Counted from the first letter of the stretch, positions 49,601 through 59,724 are shown. The stretch: 64,000 nt of DNA from Tubiluchus corallicola (GCA_030141605.1 JAQGDQ010000161.1:248001-312000), one strand, 5' to 3'. Notes: generated from the letters alone by a model not told the origin. Numbers and translations are program-made.

Positions 49601-52600
49601 GCATAGGGAGTCCCTGAAAGCAGTTCCGCACGTGAAAGAAAACCTGAGTAACCTTGAACAATTTACCGATGAAATACGCTCAGTTACTATATCGCTCAAA
49701 CGTCAAGGCATTACAAATCAAGCCCTCGACAGTCACGTGACGGAGTTAGTAGAAAAACTACCTAAATATCTGACGGAAGAAATGAATAGATTTCGGCTGT
49801 ATCAAGGCAAAAAGAGAGATGTAGTAAAGATGGAAGAATTAATTTCATTTTTGGAAGACTACCAAGAAGTAAATTTACATCGAACCAATGAAGGACAAGT
49901 TAAGAAAACACAGTTACGGAACCAGGGTTCTGGAACAGAAAAAGCTATCCCTACTGCAAATTTTATTCAGAATGTTTCCAGAAATAAACTGAGATGCGCC
50001 TTTTGTGAAAAAGACAATCACTACAGTGACGAATGCAAGAAGGTGGTAGATCCAAAAAAACGCAAGGAAATAATAGCCAATGCTAAAAGATGCTACAAAT
50101 GTTTGAGTACCCGGCACTTAATGAAAGACTGCAACAGACAGAAGCCATGTTTCCACTGCAAAAGTACCAGTCACAACTCAGCGCTCTGCGAGAAACGAGA
50201 GAAGATTTTATCTCCCCAACATTTATCTGTACAGACAGAACCAAGCGTCACTGAAACCATAGTTAAGCAGAATGATTTCCACGTCACCTATCCAGCAGAG
50301 GAAGGCATTGTGATGCCAGCGTTTCCATGCACAGCAGTGAATCCGCAAACTGAAGAGGCTCGTGAAGTTTTTGTCTACGTTGATGGTGGAGCCAAACATT
50401 CAAGTATCAGCGACGAAGCAGCTTCTAGACTTAATTTGTTACGCACAGGAAGATACAAGCTAGAAACATCACGCTTCAACACAGATGTAATAGAGGCAGT
50501 ACACTCGAGTAAAGTGAAGTTCATTCTAAAGGGGTCTAAAGATTTTAGCCTGCAAATTCAAGCTTATACAATTCCAAAGCTAGCGCCTCCATTCCAAGTA
50601 GAGCCAATTCGACTAGACGCACAAGCTTTGGAAAAAGTTCGGCAGCTACGACTATTGAACTTGCCACCACGAAGCAACACTCAGAGAAGAATTGATGTCA
50701 TCATTGGACAAGATTTCATCAACCGCATTATGGGACCAATGATTCCAGCTACCCATATTCAGAATGATTTGTTTGCTCATCGCAGTCCATTGGGAGATTT
50801 TCTAGCCGGAAATGCTACGATACCGGAAATGAATTACGATTCTAGCACTCGACCAGTTGTCGCGCCTAATTTATTTTGCTATTCTGCTATAGAAGATGTT
50901 GCAGACTCGACACAGTTAGAACAAGTAGGAATAAACAAGCAGTCTGAATTATCAGAGAAGGATAAAGAAGTTATCCAGAAATTTAGAGAAACAATTGAAT
51001 TCAAGCATGGACGTTATAAAGTTGGTTTTCCATGGAAACATCCTATACAGCATTTGGTTTCGAACTATCACGTAGCAAAGAAAAGACTTGAGTCTACACT
51101 AAAGATGTTAGCTCCTAATGGATCACCAACACGTCACTACGCTACGTACAATGAAACTATCAACAACCAGCTTCATCAAGGAATAATTGAGTCAGTTACT
51201 CAGCCTACAACAGAACGACGCTTTATACACTACATAGCACATTTTCCAGTGATAAACGAAAATCGTACTTCTACTCAAGTTCGCATCGTGTACGACGCTA
51301 GTGACAAGAACAAAGCTGATGGTAAAAGCTTGAACGACCTAATACACGCTGGACCATGTCTACTTACTAACCTGGTTGGAATTTTACTACGTTTTCGCCT
51401 GTTTGAAATTGTCATGGTAGCGGACATTGAAAAAGCGTTCCATCAAGTTTCTCTAATGGAAGCAGACAGAGATACTGTCAGATTTCTATGGCTGAAAGAT
51501 CCATCACAGCCTGACACAGTGGACAACATCAAGGTATATCGCTTTACCAGACTCCCATTTGGTGTCAATGCGTCTCCATTTTTACTACTAGCTACGATAC
51601 TACATCACTTACAGCAAAACCCGGGAACACTAGCAAATAGACTACAACAAAATCTGTATGTGGACAATGTCATTTTAGAAGTTGTGCATGGAGAAGACCC
51701 TATGGAGATATACCAGTCAGCGAAGAACCTATTTGATATGGCAGCAATGAATCTACGCCAATGGCTGTCAAATGATCTCAAGCTTAATGAAGCTCTACCG
51801 CAATGGGACCGACAACAAGGTACTACAGTAAAAGTACTGGGAATTATTTGGGACACCGCCAATGATGTAATGAGACCACAGTACATATTTCAACCACTAG
51901 AAGTGTATACCAGAAGACTAGCAATGCAACAGCTTGCTCGACTATATGATCCGCTTGGAATCTACCTGCCAGTAACTATCAAAGGAAAGATTTTGCTACA
52001 CAAAATGGCTAAACAGAAGTTCGGTCTAGATGAGCCAGTCACAGCTTCAATGGTTTTAGAGTGGCAGCAATTAGAAGAAGAACTGAAAAACATTCCACAA
52101 ATAACACTTCCACGCAGAGTCATCATGGATAGACAAGTTCCTGTTCAACTACTATGCTTCACAGATGCCAGTAAAGATGCATATTGTGCCTGCATCTATA
52201 TTCATCAACGTTTAGATAACCACGTTATATCTTCATTAGCATTTGCGAAGTCTCAAGTAGCGACATTGACAGTTAGTCAAACTCTATCACGACTAGAACT
52301 AGAAGCCGTTCTAATAGGATGCAGGATGCTTCGATTTGTAGAAAATCAGATTGATCAACCATTGCTAGATAAGCACTTATGGACAGATTCACAAATTGTG
52401 CTCTGTTGGATTCACTCGTCCAAAGTTTTACCACCCTATATAGAAAGACGTCGAAGTGAAATAATATCTATGGATGATATCCAGTTTAGATACATCGACA
52501 CTAAAGCCAATCCTGCTGATTGGGGCACTCGCGGAATCTCAGCAAAGAAATTATGTGAGTGCAACTGGATTTGTGGACCAGAATGGTTATCACTAGAGCC

Positions 52601-55600
52601 TAAACAGTGGCCAAAATGGAGCGGAAACACCAACATACAGTTGCCAAATTTGAGTCGTTCAAGAAAAACACAGACAGCTTTAGTTACAGTAACGGAGGAG
52701 AAACCTGCTGTTTACCCCTTTGGTATAGATGTTAATAACTACAGCGACTATGACAAGCTTCTAAGGGTAACCAGCTACTGCCAGAGATTTATTGACAGGT
52801 GTCGCAAAAAGAAGATACCAGAATCAACTAATATCACTGCAGATGAGATGATTGAAGCACGTATAATGTGGATTAAACAAGTGCAACAGGACTGCTTCTC
52901 AATGGAATCCAAACTTCTACACCATGGCAAATTTAATCAACTGATAAAACAACTAGATCTCCACACCGACAAAGGTGTTATATGCTGTGGCGGGAGGCTT
53001 GCTAATGCAATAACTGATCAATCAATGTTTCCAATTCTGCTACCTAGAAGTCATCGTTTTACAGAGCTAATCATCGAAAAGGCTCACAGGAGAGTCTTGC
53101 ATTCTGGAGTTAAAGCTACTCTAGCTGAGATTAGGAAACAATACTGGATTCCACAAGGTTATACAACAGTGCGAAAAACTTTGTCTAAGTGTCTCCTGTG
53201 CCAAAAGATTCAAGGAGGAACATTCAAACCACCAAGAATGGCACAACTACCAATGGAACGTCTCCGCAGGACACCCGCATTTCACTTTACAGGGATGGAT
53301 TACATAGGACCAATGCTCATTCGTGCCAAGCCTGGTGAATATCATGAGAAGAGATGGATAGCATTATTCACTTGCTTCACAACACGGGCGGTCCATTTGG
53401 AAATTGTTCAGGATCAGTCAGCAAGTGCCACTGTTCAAGCAATAATTCGCTTCATTAGCAGAAGAGGTTGTCCAGCAGTTATCCTGAGTGACAACGCTAC
53501 ATATTTCAAGAAGAGTGAAGCACTGCTGATGCAATATTTTGCAGAACAACGAATCCGCTGGAAATATATTCCCGAGAGGTCACCGTGGGTCGCTGGATTT
53601 TATGAGCGTCTTGTGGCAGTGATTAAGCAGGCCATGAAGAAAACTCTTTGGAAAGCTACGTTAGACAACGATGGACTGCAAACTCTCATAACGCAGATCG
53701 AAAGTCTAATGAACACTAGACCACTGCTTAACATTTCATCGAGTCCTGAAGAACTTACAATGTTAACACCAGCTAACTTCATCGCGCCTATGGGAAAACT
53801 AAGCATTTCTACATCAAACGAAGATGTTTTGGACCCAGACTATGCACCAGAAGCAAGACCTACAGATGCACTGAAGGTCCAATGGCAGAAGGTCAACCGA
53901 AAGCTAGATCAGTTTTGGAGTGTATGGCATAAGCACTATCTACACTCATTGAGAGAAACCCACCAAGTGCACTTTCGACGGAAACGTGGAGAAATCGCAA
54001 GAAAACCTACAGTTGGAGAAGTTTGCCTGATTCAAGACGCCACTCCACGTGCAACATGGAAGATTGGAAAGATTGTAGAATTCCTCCCTTCACAAGATGG
54101 CGAGATCCGCTTTGTCAGCATCAAGCTCCCGACTGGCTATGTAACAAGACGAGGGGTGAAGGATTTGGTTCCCTTAGAAACGAATTTCGAGGCAGGTGAA
54201 ACCAAAGACACTACACAACTGTTGACATGCTGGCGGGAGGATGTCGTTGTGAACGACCGAAGATTTTGTCTGTAGTGCTTAGGCTCGGACATGGAGTTCG
54301 TCAAGCCGCGATAATCTTATTCAATCATTTAATCTGTACTATTGTTACTTAAGTGTAGACTTTACCTCAACTGGTCTTCGTTGCTGTAAAGTATGCATTG
54401 CCACTAATAGATGGCAGCACTATTGAATTGTGGTCTAATTTGTATTAGCGTGCAAAAGTACTCAGTGTGTGAAGCAGGACTGCATGGCTGCAGTAATGTG
54501 AAAGCTGTAGCTGTAATAAATAAACGTTTAAAGTATAATCAACGGTTATACCTTTTGTCAACACGACAGATGTTGTCAATCGATAAACACCAGTGATATG
54601 TGAATCTTTAGCAGGATATCAGAAAACAACAATTAGTAACTCATTTTAAAGCAACGTAACGGTGGCTCTGTTTTCTCATAAACATTAGTATGATATTCCT
54701 TTAGATAAAAATTACTACCTGTGACAATGCAAAAAATACATTTTTACGTATAGTTTGTTCTAGCTTTGTAGCGTCAGTTAACACACTTTTACAGAATGCT
54801 ATTTATGCATTTTATTATTGTATGTTATGTAATATGTATCACAAATTTGTGTATATGTTCTGCACAGCTTGCTTAAGAAGTCTGTGCAATTGAATTGTTT
54901 TGTTTATTTCTGCTGTTTACTTGTTTATCTGTATTTAAAATGCTATTTTCAGATGTTGCAAACCTGGTTGAAAACTGTCCAAACTTACGTGAACTTGATC
55001 TTAGTGATTGTAACCTATTAACTCGAAAATCATTGGCTTCCATTGCATCTAGCTTATATAAACTCCAGTACCTTGCAATCAGTCGTTGTTACAAAATTCA
55101 TCTTGGCGATATCACGTAGGTATTTTTGATTGCGCTTGCTTTCTGTAAGTAACTGAAGCACGTAAAATCTTTGTGGTGCTGCAATAATGGCAAGAACAAT
55201 TTTACTCTTGCCTCACTTGGCAACTTGAACAAACTAAACTCAAAGTGGTGTGATAACCTGTCTTTATTCCTTGTGTCAGAATATTATGGGTCCAACTCCA
55301 ATATGTTCCTAATGGTGTGAGTGAGTTGGGCAAACCAAACCAATTCACCAACAGCAACTAGATCTGAATTAACTGTGCATTGTACAATTTTTGTTGTTGT
55401 CAACAATGTTGCAATGTCAATAGCCAATTTTTAACCAAGGTTTATTAACCAATGTAAATAACCAAGGTTTAATAATACAGTTGATTAAAGAACTGTATCC
55501 TCTATCATTACTGGAAACCCAACCCAAATCAGTGCAGACGGATATAAACATTTTTATTTATCATATTAATCAAAAACTAAATTGTTCTACCTATACTTTC

Positions 55601-55840
55601 TGTATAGCTTATACTTGCATCGTATTATCTTATACTTTTTGCAGATTGCTAAGAGAACTGTCCCTACTAAGTGCGCTCGATGTTTTTGGGATGCTTACGG
55701 AAAACAACGTGCAGTGTTTAATTGACTACCTTCCTGGTGTACAAATTAACCACTTCCCATTCTCCAGCATTGCCCGCCCGACCACCGGCATTCGCAGGAC
55801 TAGTATATGGGGATTACGTGTTCGCGATCGGGCAATGTAA
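40616..55840 (+). CDS. S-phase kinase-associated protein 2-like F-box/LRR protein, 10 exons
   Basis: SKP2 is the substrate receptor of an SCF ubiquitin ligase that in other animals drives p27-type CDK-inhibitor turnover. Exons: 40616-40680, 40946-41138, 43033-43195, 44299-44522, 45452-45516, 46383-46517, 47037-47135, 47690-47817, 54953-55115, 55645-55840. Phases agree throughout; total 1431 nt (476 aa; human 424). The N-terminus has the family segment NMFAGLGVQVL. The F-box (about residues 143-187) shows LLPDEIILQIFTWLP, CVCKRW and DEILWKRLDLS. Leucine-rich repeats follow: KLQYLDLS, LNISGC, LRELDLSDCNLL, YLAISRCYKI. The C-terminal SSIARPTTG then SIWGL match the SKP2 tail. Exon 3 could instead end at 43174, removing 7 residues. 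Intron 8 (7.1 kb) holds a BEL/Pao element in the same orientation. Confidence 0.94.
43848..43915 (+). repeat. tRNA-like sequence in SKP2 intron 3
   Basis: The sequence forms a 7-bp acceptor stem (GACTGGT with ACTAGTC, one G-U), a D-arm starting TAGCTCAGCTGCCAGAG (A-box) and a perfect 5-bp T-stem around GGGTTCAGATCCC (B-box), followed closely by TTTTT. The anticodon arm does not pair in the standard 5+7 geometry and the whole is only 68 nt. It is a tRNA-derived SINE head or tRNA pseudogene rather than a confident tRNA gene. Confidence 0.5.
48227..48554 (+). repeat. Left (5') LTR of the BEL/Pao element
   Basis: About 328 bp, matching 54242-54568 except for one substitution (GTAGATGTAAT versus GTAGCTGTAAT) and the two Ns at 48230-48231. 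It contains an AATAAATAAA polyadenylation-type signal at about 48499 and ends CAACACGACA. Confidence 0.95.
48702..54275 (+). CDS. BEL/Pao gag-pol polyprotein, 1857 aa, uninterrupted
   Basis: Domains in order: a Cys-rich zinc finger (residues about 7-62, CxxC pairs at 7/10, 20/23, 28/31); coiled Gln/Glu/Arg-rich linker (about 150-190); Gag (about 215-365, KFNGNALQWNNFWESF); three zinc knuckles (432-445, 463-476, 483-496); aspartic protease with Asp561 in VDGGAKHSSIS; reverse transcriptase with Asp908 (VADIEKAFHQV) and YVDN at 986-989; RNase H (Asp1155 in FTDASKDA, LELEA, TDSQ); integrase with an HH-CC finger (about 1462-1505) and D1533, D1597, E1635; and a C-terminal DUF5641-type domain (about 1725-1830). 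ATG 48702 follows the PBS by about 140 nt. The last 11 codons and the stop lie inside the right LTR. The order PR-RT-RH-IN is the BEL/Pao order. No env ORF is present. Unbroken frame suggests recent activity. Confidence 0.97.
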   Translation: MAKDNKCINCRQRVASGLICDSCERWWCINCLNLKQDHVLTEKLYEALSQLGEFQWACEKCCDNNLLIQLVKSGTFTTKQLSEFGCNGDVINVIKATKPVDKVEVMSAENQTEATSLPTQQNTASRGQVLLNETMSQVNQPAQGGSLSQQDATLAMMQMFLQSQQQMFQTLQEERERERKERKEELQLILESVKKQPVSSPPPDMSSDSTTNFTTARLPKIELAKFNGNALQWNNFWESFNINVDSRQLNNKQKLDYLHRVLEGPAYDKIKGLGMEGDKYSEAVTILKNFYGNPGFQQKAHRESLKAVPHVKENLSNLEQFTDEIRSVTISLKRQGITNQALDSHVTELVEKLPKYLTEEMNRFRLYQGKKRDVVKMEELISFLEDYQEVNLHRTNEGQVKKTQLRNQGSGTEKAIPTANFIQNVSRNKLRCAFCEKDNHYSDECKKVVDPKKRKEIIANAKRCYKCLSTRHLMKDCNRQKPCFHCKSTSHNSALCEKREKILSPQHLSVQTEPSVTETIVKQNDFHVTYPAEEGIVMPAFPCTAVNPQTEEAREVFVYVDGGAKHSSISDEAASRLNLLRTGRYKLETSRFNTDVIEAVHSSKVKFILKGSKDFSLQIQAYTIPKLAPPFQVEPIRLDAQALEKVRQLRLLNLPPRSNTQRRIDVIIGQDFINRIMGPMIPATHIQNDLFAHRSPLGDFLAGNATIPEMNYDSSTRPVVAPNLFCYSAIEDVADSTQLEQVGINKQSELSEKDKEVIQKFRETIEFKHGRYKVGFPWKHPIQHLVSNYHVAKKRLESTLKMLAPNGSPTRHYATYNETINNQLHQGIIESVTQPTTERRFIHYIAHFPVINENRTSTQVRIVYDASDKNKADGKSLNDLIHAGPCLLTNLVGILLRFRLFEIVMVADIEKAFHQVSLMEADRDTVRFLWLKDPSQPDTVDNIKVYRFTRLPFGVNASPFLLLATILHHLQQNPGTLANRLQQNLYVDNVILEVVHGEDPMEIYQSAKNLFDMAAMNLRQWLSNDLKLNEALPQWDRQQGTTVKVLGIIWDTANDVMRPQYIFQPLEVYTRRLAMQQLARLYDPLGIYLPVTIKGKILLHKMAKQKFGLDEPVTASMVLEWQQLEEELKNIPQITLPRRVIMDRQVPVQLLCFTDASKDAYCACIYIHQRLDNHVISSLAFAKSQVATLTVSQTLSRLELEAVLIGCRMLRFVENQIDQPLLDKHLWTDSQIVLCWIHSSKVLPPYIERRRSEIISMDDIQFRYIDTKANPADWGTRGISAKKLCECNWICGPEWLSLEPKQWPKWSGNTNIQLPNLSRSRKTQTALVTVTEEKPAVYPFGIDVNNYSDYDKLLRVTSYCQRFIDRCRKKKIPESTNITADEMIEARIMWIKQVQQDCFSMESKLLHHGKFNQLIKQLDLHTDKGVICCGGRLANAITDQSMFPILLPRSHRFTELIIEKAHRRVLHSGVKATLAEIRKQYWIPQGYTTVRKTLSKCLLCQKIQGGTFKPPRMAQLPMERLRRTPAFHFTGMDYIGPMLIRAKPGEYHEKRWIALFTCFTTRAVHLEIVQDQSASATVQAIIRFISRRGCPAVILSDNATYFKKSEALLMQYFAEQRIRWKYIPERSPWVAGFYERLVAVIKQAMKKTLWKATLDNDGLQTLITQIESLMNTRPLLNISSSPEELTMLTPANFIAPMGKLSISTSNEDVLDPDYAPEARPTDALKVQWQKVNRKLDQFWSVWHKHYLHSLRETHQVHFRRKRGEIARKPTVGEVCLIQDATPRATWKIGKIVEFLPSQDGEIRFVSIKLPTGYVTRRGVKDLVPLETNFEAGETKDTTQLLTCWREDVVVNDRRFCL
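54242..54568 (+). repeat. Right (3') LTR of the BEL/Pao element
   Basis: It begins TGTCGTTGTG directly after the purine tract and ends ACGACA. It carries the 3' end of the polyprotein ORF (stop at 54273-54275) and an AATAAATAAA signal at about 54514. Confidence 0.95.
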
Positions 55841-56481
55841 CAGATTTATGGCCGAGAAAACACGGTTTCCCACGACTCATCATGTGATTGCTAGTATTTT
55901 TCCTGATAGGTTCTAAGGCAGACCAAGACTCCATAGAATGGTGAAACCTCTTAAAACAGATAAGGGAAGCTGAGTGATTTTATTATTGTAATCCTTTACC
56001 TCGTTTTTGATTGAATTTTTGCAATCATTTATGCTTTGCTCTAAACCATTTGTTTCAAGCATGCACGCAGCAGTACTAGTCAAACAAGTTCGTTATACTC
56101 GGATGTAAAAATTGTGTCATTTATAAAACTTCAGAGAGCTGCTTAAACTGCCTAAAATTAATTTTAAAAAAATCATTAAAGAGCAACATGCATTTGAAAA
56201 ACTAATTCACTTATATAACATTTCAGGAAAGTCACAAGTTTTTCTCACTCTCCCATGTGCAATAATAATACGTTTTTAAACACTTTTATAGTCTGTCAGT
56301 GAATTATTCACACCTATGCCTTTTCGTAAAAATTGTACCATTTTTGTAAATTGTAGTTACTTTGTTCTTTTGATCTTTTTTAAATAATACGAAACCATTC
56401 CTGTGTTATTTGCCTTGTAACAGCTTTTGTGTATGAGGGTGTTTGCTTACGTTTCATCAGATGATTTCACTTTGTATAATT

Positions 56482-56487
56482 AATAAA
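56482..56487 (+). terminator. Candidate SKP2 polyadenylation signal
   Basis: The first clear AATAAA downstream of the SKP2 stop codon (55840), giving a 3' UTR of about 650 nt. A T-rich stretch follows. Assignment is by position only. Confidence 0.4.
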
Positions 56488-56499
56488 TTTATTGGTAAA

Positions 56500-58440
56500 T
56501 TAAAAGATCTTACTGCAATTGACATTGCTAATTATGTTATTTTTTACAGTTTTACTGCTTAATTATTGCACTGAGTGCTTTTGATTATCTTATAGTTTTG
56601 TTTTTGTCTATTACATTATATGATTGTGTGTCTTTTACAAATTATTTCATAGTTTTAAATTAGTCAGCAGTGTCAGTAGATAGTAGAAGCCATAACATTT
56701 TTTCTAGAATTTTATTTTGCATTTTCCTATACTGTTAGGAATTTCCCAATATAGAACAAGTCCTCAGAGGGTAAATATAATATCGTGCTGGCGTAATCTA
56801 ACCCATAAGAAATTTGCAAACTATTACTTTTTACTAACATAGAGCACCATCTTTTGCAAGCTCATGTATGCTGAGTTTGCTTTTGTGTTAGCAATATTTT
56901 CCCCAAAAGTAACCAATCTCTGAACACACCACCGTCATAATCACTGTTTGAGACATTTTGGCAGTACTGCCTGGATAACACATTAAATCAGGAAGTATGA
57001 ATTGTTACTACATACTTGTATTGCTTATAAATTATCAGGTTTGGGTATTATTACTGTTTTCTGTTGCATGCTAATATTTTTGTAGTGTCCACTGTTTAGT
57101 TGATTTTTTATTGTTAGACAATTTTTGGTAGACAATAAATTTTTATATCAGCAGGTTTTGTTATTGATTATCCTTTACTTAATTACATTATCAGTTAGCA
57201 ATCATTTTTGTCTCATACAACTACATTTGGTAGCAAGCTTTTACCAGTGTTACAGTTTAATATATCATACTACAAGACGGAATCATAGCAACCAAACAAT
57301 TAACTTATCAAAATTTATTTGGAAATGCCATAACATGCAGTTTCGATTGTGCTTATTTACATTAATGGTCTGTAATTAAATAAAAGTTCAAAATAAAAGC
57401 AAACAGATAAATTGGGCACTCATAAATTATATCACTGTCTAAAGAACCCTTGTCCAAACTAGGTGTTCTTTCTGCAGGCATAAATTACCAACTAGTCAGT
57501 CTATAATGCAAACATAAGTATGAAAAAATATTATCTAACCAATTGCTGATTTATAATCTCAGTGTAAATGATATCAATCAATGATGACAACATGAATCCA
57601 CAGGATCGTTTGGCTTAGTATGACACTAGATTTCTAGTTCTCAGGTTCAGTGAAAACTTTTTTACATTTGCATTCTTTCGATCAAGTTCAGTTTCAAAAA
57701 ATTTAGCAACAGCAGTTCCATTCCATTGCTACATTGATCAATATTAGTACAGCTTGGCAGGTGAAATCCATATGTGATCTTAGTCAATTGTGCAAATATC
57801 AGTACTGAATCCGCTGAACCTAAGACGCGACATCAAAAAAAGAAAAAGATATACACACACATGAATCTTATCTCTTTTAATGTATCGTTTTTAATAATAA
57901 ATAATATCTTGCAAAAAGCAAGATGATGCACAGTAAAATGTGATCATATTACTCCTTTCTATAGTGCTAATCACAAATTTTTGCCTTAAACCTATTTCCA
58001 CACTAAGTAGTAATTACAGCAAATTCTGAAAACCAATGGTACTGAGATTATGTTTTACTCATAACGACTATTAGACTAATTTTAATATTAAATTTTTGGG
58101 TTGCAACACCCAGATTTACTTTTCCGTTTGAAATATTACTAAATGTTTTTTTTGTAATGGCAAAGCAACTAATTATAAAAAAACAGACATCATTAAGACA
58201 ATAGGAATTTTGTCTAGACCTCATTGGTGAAATTTGTCCTGGACTTCATCTTACTGTCAAGTTTGTTATAATGCAATTTTAGTGGCACCCTATATTTGGA
58301 GTCGTAATGAGGTTTGACTGCAGTGGCTAACAGATTAAGGATGGACAACAAAAAATTGTTTCAGTTTGTGAACCTTTAAAACTATAATCTGTACATTTAG
58401 AACGCATACATGTACGTAAACAGTGCCAAAAATATAAACA
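56500..58440. other. Intergenic stretch between convergent SKP2 and UBE2K
   Basis: AT-rich with no recognised gene. A weak tRNA-like patch (TTTGGCTTAGTATG ... CAGGTTCAGTG) near 57610-57655 has a poor B-box. An ORF at 57125-57379 has no recognisable domain. Confidence 0.4.
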
Positions 58441-58450
58441 AAACACAACA

Positions 58451-58456
58451 TTTATT
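58451..58456 (-). terminator. Candidate UBE2K polyadenylation signal
   Basis: TTTATT on the plus strand is AATAAA on the minus strand, about 565 nt beyond the UBE2K stop codon. Assignment is by position only. Confidence 0.35.
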
Positions 58457-59019
58457 AAACAACATAGTAATTTAAATGCTTAGTAGCATAGCGTGCAAAC
58501 TGTATTATTTGATCAATGTTAAACCTGCATTTTTAACTCGTTTCCTTTTAAAGTGTTACAAACAATACGTGTACAAATATGCCCTCTGTATTTCATCTCA
58601 GAGCATTATCCTGATGATTAGCAAAGTTCCTGTCCTCCCACCCCCATTTTCATTAAAAAGGCATGCCACTGAGTGCTGTATGTCTGCTTGCAGAATACTG
58701 AACCATATAAAAATGAGTGTAAACATTTCCTGACAAATTGCGAAAAAGGCCTGCCTGTGTGAATTTTCTATGTAAAATAATAATGTATCATTCACAATTT
58801 TTTCAATTCACATTCATCTATAGTGATCTAATAAAATATTTTAACTAACTAATAAGAAATGAAATTATTTTGAATATGATTTCAATTTCCCGAACTAAAC
58901 AACTTTTTCTACTAGTTACCTTCTACTCAGTTTGACATCAAAAGACTTCTAAGCATGGAAAACAATATTCAAAGTAACAAATGATCATAAGTAATTTTGA
59001 CACACAGTCAACTTTAGTT

Positions 59020-59619
59020 TCAGCTAAAGATGGCTTCTGTTGCTCTTGTTATATCCCAATTACACGATGACAAAGCTACACGTGCTTTATGCTCTTCAAC
59101 TCCCATATCTATTAGCTGCTTTAATTTAGAGTTTAATTCAGGGGCACTACTAGATGCGCCAGCACATGCATGTGCCCAGTGCCTGGCAGTTTCATAAAAA
59201 ACTCTTCGGTTCTCTTTGTACTGTGTCGCCACGACTGCATCTTGAGGATCGTCTGGCTCAGGAGCGGCTAACAAAGCTTGCACTGACAAGAGAACAGTCC
59301 TGAGGGTCATAGCCGCTGCCCACTGATCCCTGAGGATATCAAGACATATGGCTCCTGTGACAGAACTGACGTTAGGATGCCAGATCTTTGTTAGAAATCT
59401 GACTTTGGGGGGATTGAATGGATATGTTTCTGGTATTTTTATATCCAGCACATATGTTCCCCCTTCATAAGGTGTGTCTGGTGGACCAGCAATTTCACCT
59501 CTAAGCTCTGTGTAGCTGTCATTTGCTAGCTCTACTTTAATGGCAAAATTTGCTACTTCTTCACTTCGTACAACTTCTTTGAATTCTCTTTTAATTCGAG
59601 CCACGGCTATGTTAGCCAT
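59020..59619 (-). CDS. Ubiquitin-conjugating enzyme E2 K (E2-25K), single coding exon
   Basis: UBE2K is a class II E2 that carries ubiquitin on its catalytic cysteine and builds Lys48-linked chains. The 199-aa protein matches the family length (about 200). The start MANIAVARIKREFKEV, then ELRGEIAGPPDTPYEGG, PETYPFNPPKVRF, HPN at 81-83, ICLDIL with catalytic Cys92, and DQWAAAMTLRTVLLS give a complete UBC fold. A C-terminal UBA domain (about 160-199) contains MGV, NWD and ATEAIF. The UBA loop has MGV where MGF is usual. There is no intron in the coding region, although vertebrate UBE2K genes are split. An acceptor-like TTTGCTTTCAG before 59724 could mark a 5' UTR intron, arguing against a simple processed copy. 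It is convergent with SKP2. Confidence 0.97.
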   Translation of the reverse strand: MANIAVARIKREFKEVVRSEEVANFAIKVELANDSYTELRGEIAGPPDTPYEGGTYVLDIKIPETYPFNPPKVRFLTKIWHPNVSSVTGAICLDILRDQWAAAMTLRTVLLSVQALLAAPEPDDPQDAVVATQYKENRRVFYETARHWAHACAGASSSAPELNSKLKQLIDMGVEEHKARVALSSCNWDITRATEAIFS

Positions 59620-59724
59620 TTCAATAATTTCACTATGATGTAAAACTGCTCAGGCCAATAATGAAAAATATGTCAAATATATGAAGTATGTTATTCAAAG
59701 AGCGAACAAGGTGGCATTCAGTTC

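Larger units (their letters stand above)
48225..54573 (+). mobile_element. Full-length BEL/Pao LTR retrotransposon inside SKP2 intron 8
   Basis: The layout is: left LTR (48227-48554), primer-binding region TGGTAGCAGAGAG (from 48559), a single gag-pol ORF (48702-54275), polypurine tract GGCGGGAGGA (54232-54241), right LTR (54242-54568). LTR ends are TGTCGT...ACGACA. The flanks support a GATGT target duplication (48225-48229 and 54569-54573), though two Ns hide the first bases of the left LTR. The LTRs differ by essentially one substitution over about 327 bp, so the insertion is recent. It lies on the same strand as SKP2. Confidence 0.96.

Noticed and set aside
49214-53806. Antisense ORFs within the BEL/Pao coding region
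   Set aside because: They are shadows of the 1857-codon sense ORF.
57610-57655. tRNA-like patch upstream of UBE2K's 3' end
   Set aside because: The B-box (CAGGTTCAGTG) is poor and no stems form; too weak to call.
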